A stretch of DNA of 5,378 bases from the NCBI GenBank assembly GCA_001773975.1, contig MEYI01000004.1:10198-15575 (forward strand), written 5' to 3'. The stretch comes from Candidatus Azambacteria bacterium RBG_16_47_10. Its GTDB lineage: Bacteria > Patescibacteriota > Minisyncoccia > GWC2-36-17 > WO2-46-25. The position numbers were made by a program, and so were the translations under genes. How positions within the stretch are numbered: position 1 is the stretch's first letter; each line of letters begins with the position of its first letter. The notes beneath the pieces were generated by a model. It searched no databases. It saw nothing but the letters and a program-made list of their open reading frames with translations, and was not told the origin of the DNA. Below are positions 4,757-5,378 of this stretch, piece after piece.

Positions 4757-5378
4757 CTATTCCTTCTCAAGGAAGGTGTATCCGTTGTCATAATCATTTC
4801 CCGGATCCCATAACAGCCATCCGGTACTCATACCTCTCAAACCATCGGTTGTTGCTTGTATTTGCGCGCGCATTTTTTCCGGTGTATATACTGCGCCCAT
4901 GTCAAATGCCTGCAACCATGGTCGTATCTTTGGCGCGCTTGTCGTTGCATTATCTCCGAGCTGTGCAAGTCCTTTTTCCAAAGTTCCTTTCACCACCTCA
5001 TACGGATGATCCGCAGGATTTGTGAAACCAAAATTACCCGTGCTGTAATGCGACGGATACACCATCGGATACACGCCGTCAAAAATAGCGACGGTATCTT
5101 CAAGCCGCTGTCCTATACCAAGTCCGCTGCTTTGTAAGAATGTATATCCGAAAATATCGATCGAGAGTTTCATCGCGGGATCATACGCCTTCAATACGTC
5201 CCGTGCACGCATAGCGAACTTTGCAATAACCTCATGCTGTGGCACTTCTGTATTCCATGCCGGATACACCATGGTTCCGAGATTTCCGTCGGTCGGAAAC
5301 CGGATGTAATCGAAATTGATCTCATCAAACCCCATATCGAGCGCTTTTTTTGAAACATCAAACACATGCTCCCACCCT
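4757..5378 (-). CDS. Putative glycoside hydrolase, DUF4015/COG1306 type (C-terminal part, N-terminus beyond window)
   Basis: The visible 206 residues are open to the window edge. The first codons read GWEHVFDVSKKAL, so the GTG at 5365 is an internal valine and not the true start. Seen: GFDEINFDYIRFPTDG near the start of the visible part, the hallmark strand of the putative glycoside hydrolase domain DUF4015 (COG1306) and typical of a TIM-barrel strand carrying acidic residues. Then come LSIDIFGYTF, DGVYPMVYPSHY, RPWLQAFDMG and the C-terminal GWLLWDPGNDY, in the order expected for successive barrel strands. Members are usually exported proteins proposed to act on cell-surface polysaccharide; the substrate is unknown. 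Any signal peptide or membrane anchor would lie outside the window. The gene ends with TAG 20 nt before the secreted-protein gene on the same strand. Both products are probably surface-located, but a shared role is not shown. Family assignment is confident from motifs; activity is not established. Confidence 0.9.
   Translation of the reverse strand, partial: GWEHVFDVSKKALDMGFDEINFDYIRFPTDGNLGTMVYPAWNTEVPQHEVIAKFAMRARDVLKAYDPAMKLSIDIFGYTFLQSSGLGIGQRLEDTVAIFDGVYPMVYPSHYSTGNFGFTNPADHPYEVVKGTLEKGLAQLGDNATTSAPKIRPWLQAFDMGAVYTPEKMRAQIQATTDGLRGMSTGWLLWDPGNDYDNGYTFLEKE

Noticed and set aside
4760..4774. Inverted repeat TTCCTT-CTC-AAGGAA at the end of the hydrolase gene, considered as a terminator
   Set aside because: The stem is only 6 bp and mostly A/T, the loop is 3 nt, it lies inside the coding end, and no T-run follows in the minus direction.
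5363..5365. GTG as the start of the hydrolase
   Set aside because: The frame continues to the window edge with residues (GWEH) that fit the family, and the conserved barrel strand comes too soon after it for a complete domain.

Overview
This window looks like a piece of a bacterial chromosome, probably from the Candidate Phyla Radiation (Patescibacteria, Parcubacteria-like). The lineage is inferred from style: a secreted protein with the W..P..PP and KWTASNTLGDSII-type segments that recur in such genomes, a COG1306/DUF4015-type glycoside hydrolase, tightly packed co-directional genes, and two TGGTATA[C/G]T extended -10 boxes. No rRNA, tRNA, CRISPR array or insertion sequence is visible. Every gene is on the minus strand, so transcription runs from 5378 towards 1.

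Reading in gene direction: (1) 5378-4757 is the C-terminal part of a putative DUF4015 glycoside hydrolase, cut by the window edge. (2) 4736-3780 is a secreted protein of 318 residues with a signal peptide and a repeat-like, tail-fibre-like body. (3) 3762-1 is a dense six-gene cassette resembling the His-Xaa-Ser (Hxs) radical-SAM peptide-modification system. It comprises an HxsD-like protein with a charged C-terminal extension, a second short HxsD-like protein, the radical SAM/SPASM maturase HxsB, an HxsA-like precursor ending in six perfect His-Gly-Ser repeats, a membrane-anchored protein with 14 cysteines, and the start of a second radical SAM enzyme that runs off the window.

The working model, which is inference, is that HxsB and the second radical SAM enzyme modify the His-Gly-Ser tail of the precursor. 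The HxsD-like proteins would be small accessory or recognition partners. The modified peptide would then be exported through its signal-peptide-like segment, to the same side of the membrane as the cysteine-rich anchored protein. Gaps between cassette genes are 2 to 7 nt (ends to starts), except for 57 nt before the precursor. That gap holds a promoter-like box and a 12-bp palindrome, so the precursor may be expressed separately from its enzymes.

The cassette departs from the four-gene HxsA/B/C/D set in three ways: two HxsD-like genes, an extra cysteine-rich membrane protein, and a second radical SAM enzyme whose visible part does not look like classical HxsC. This variant is the most interesting content of the window.
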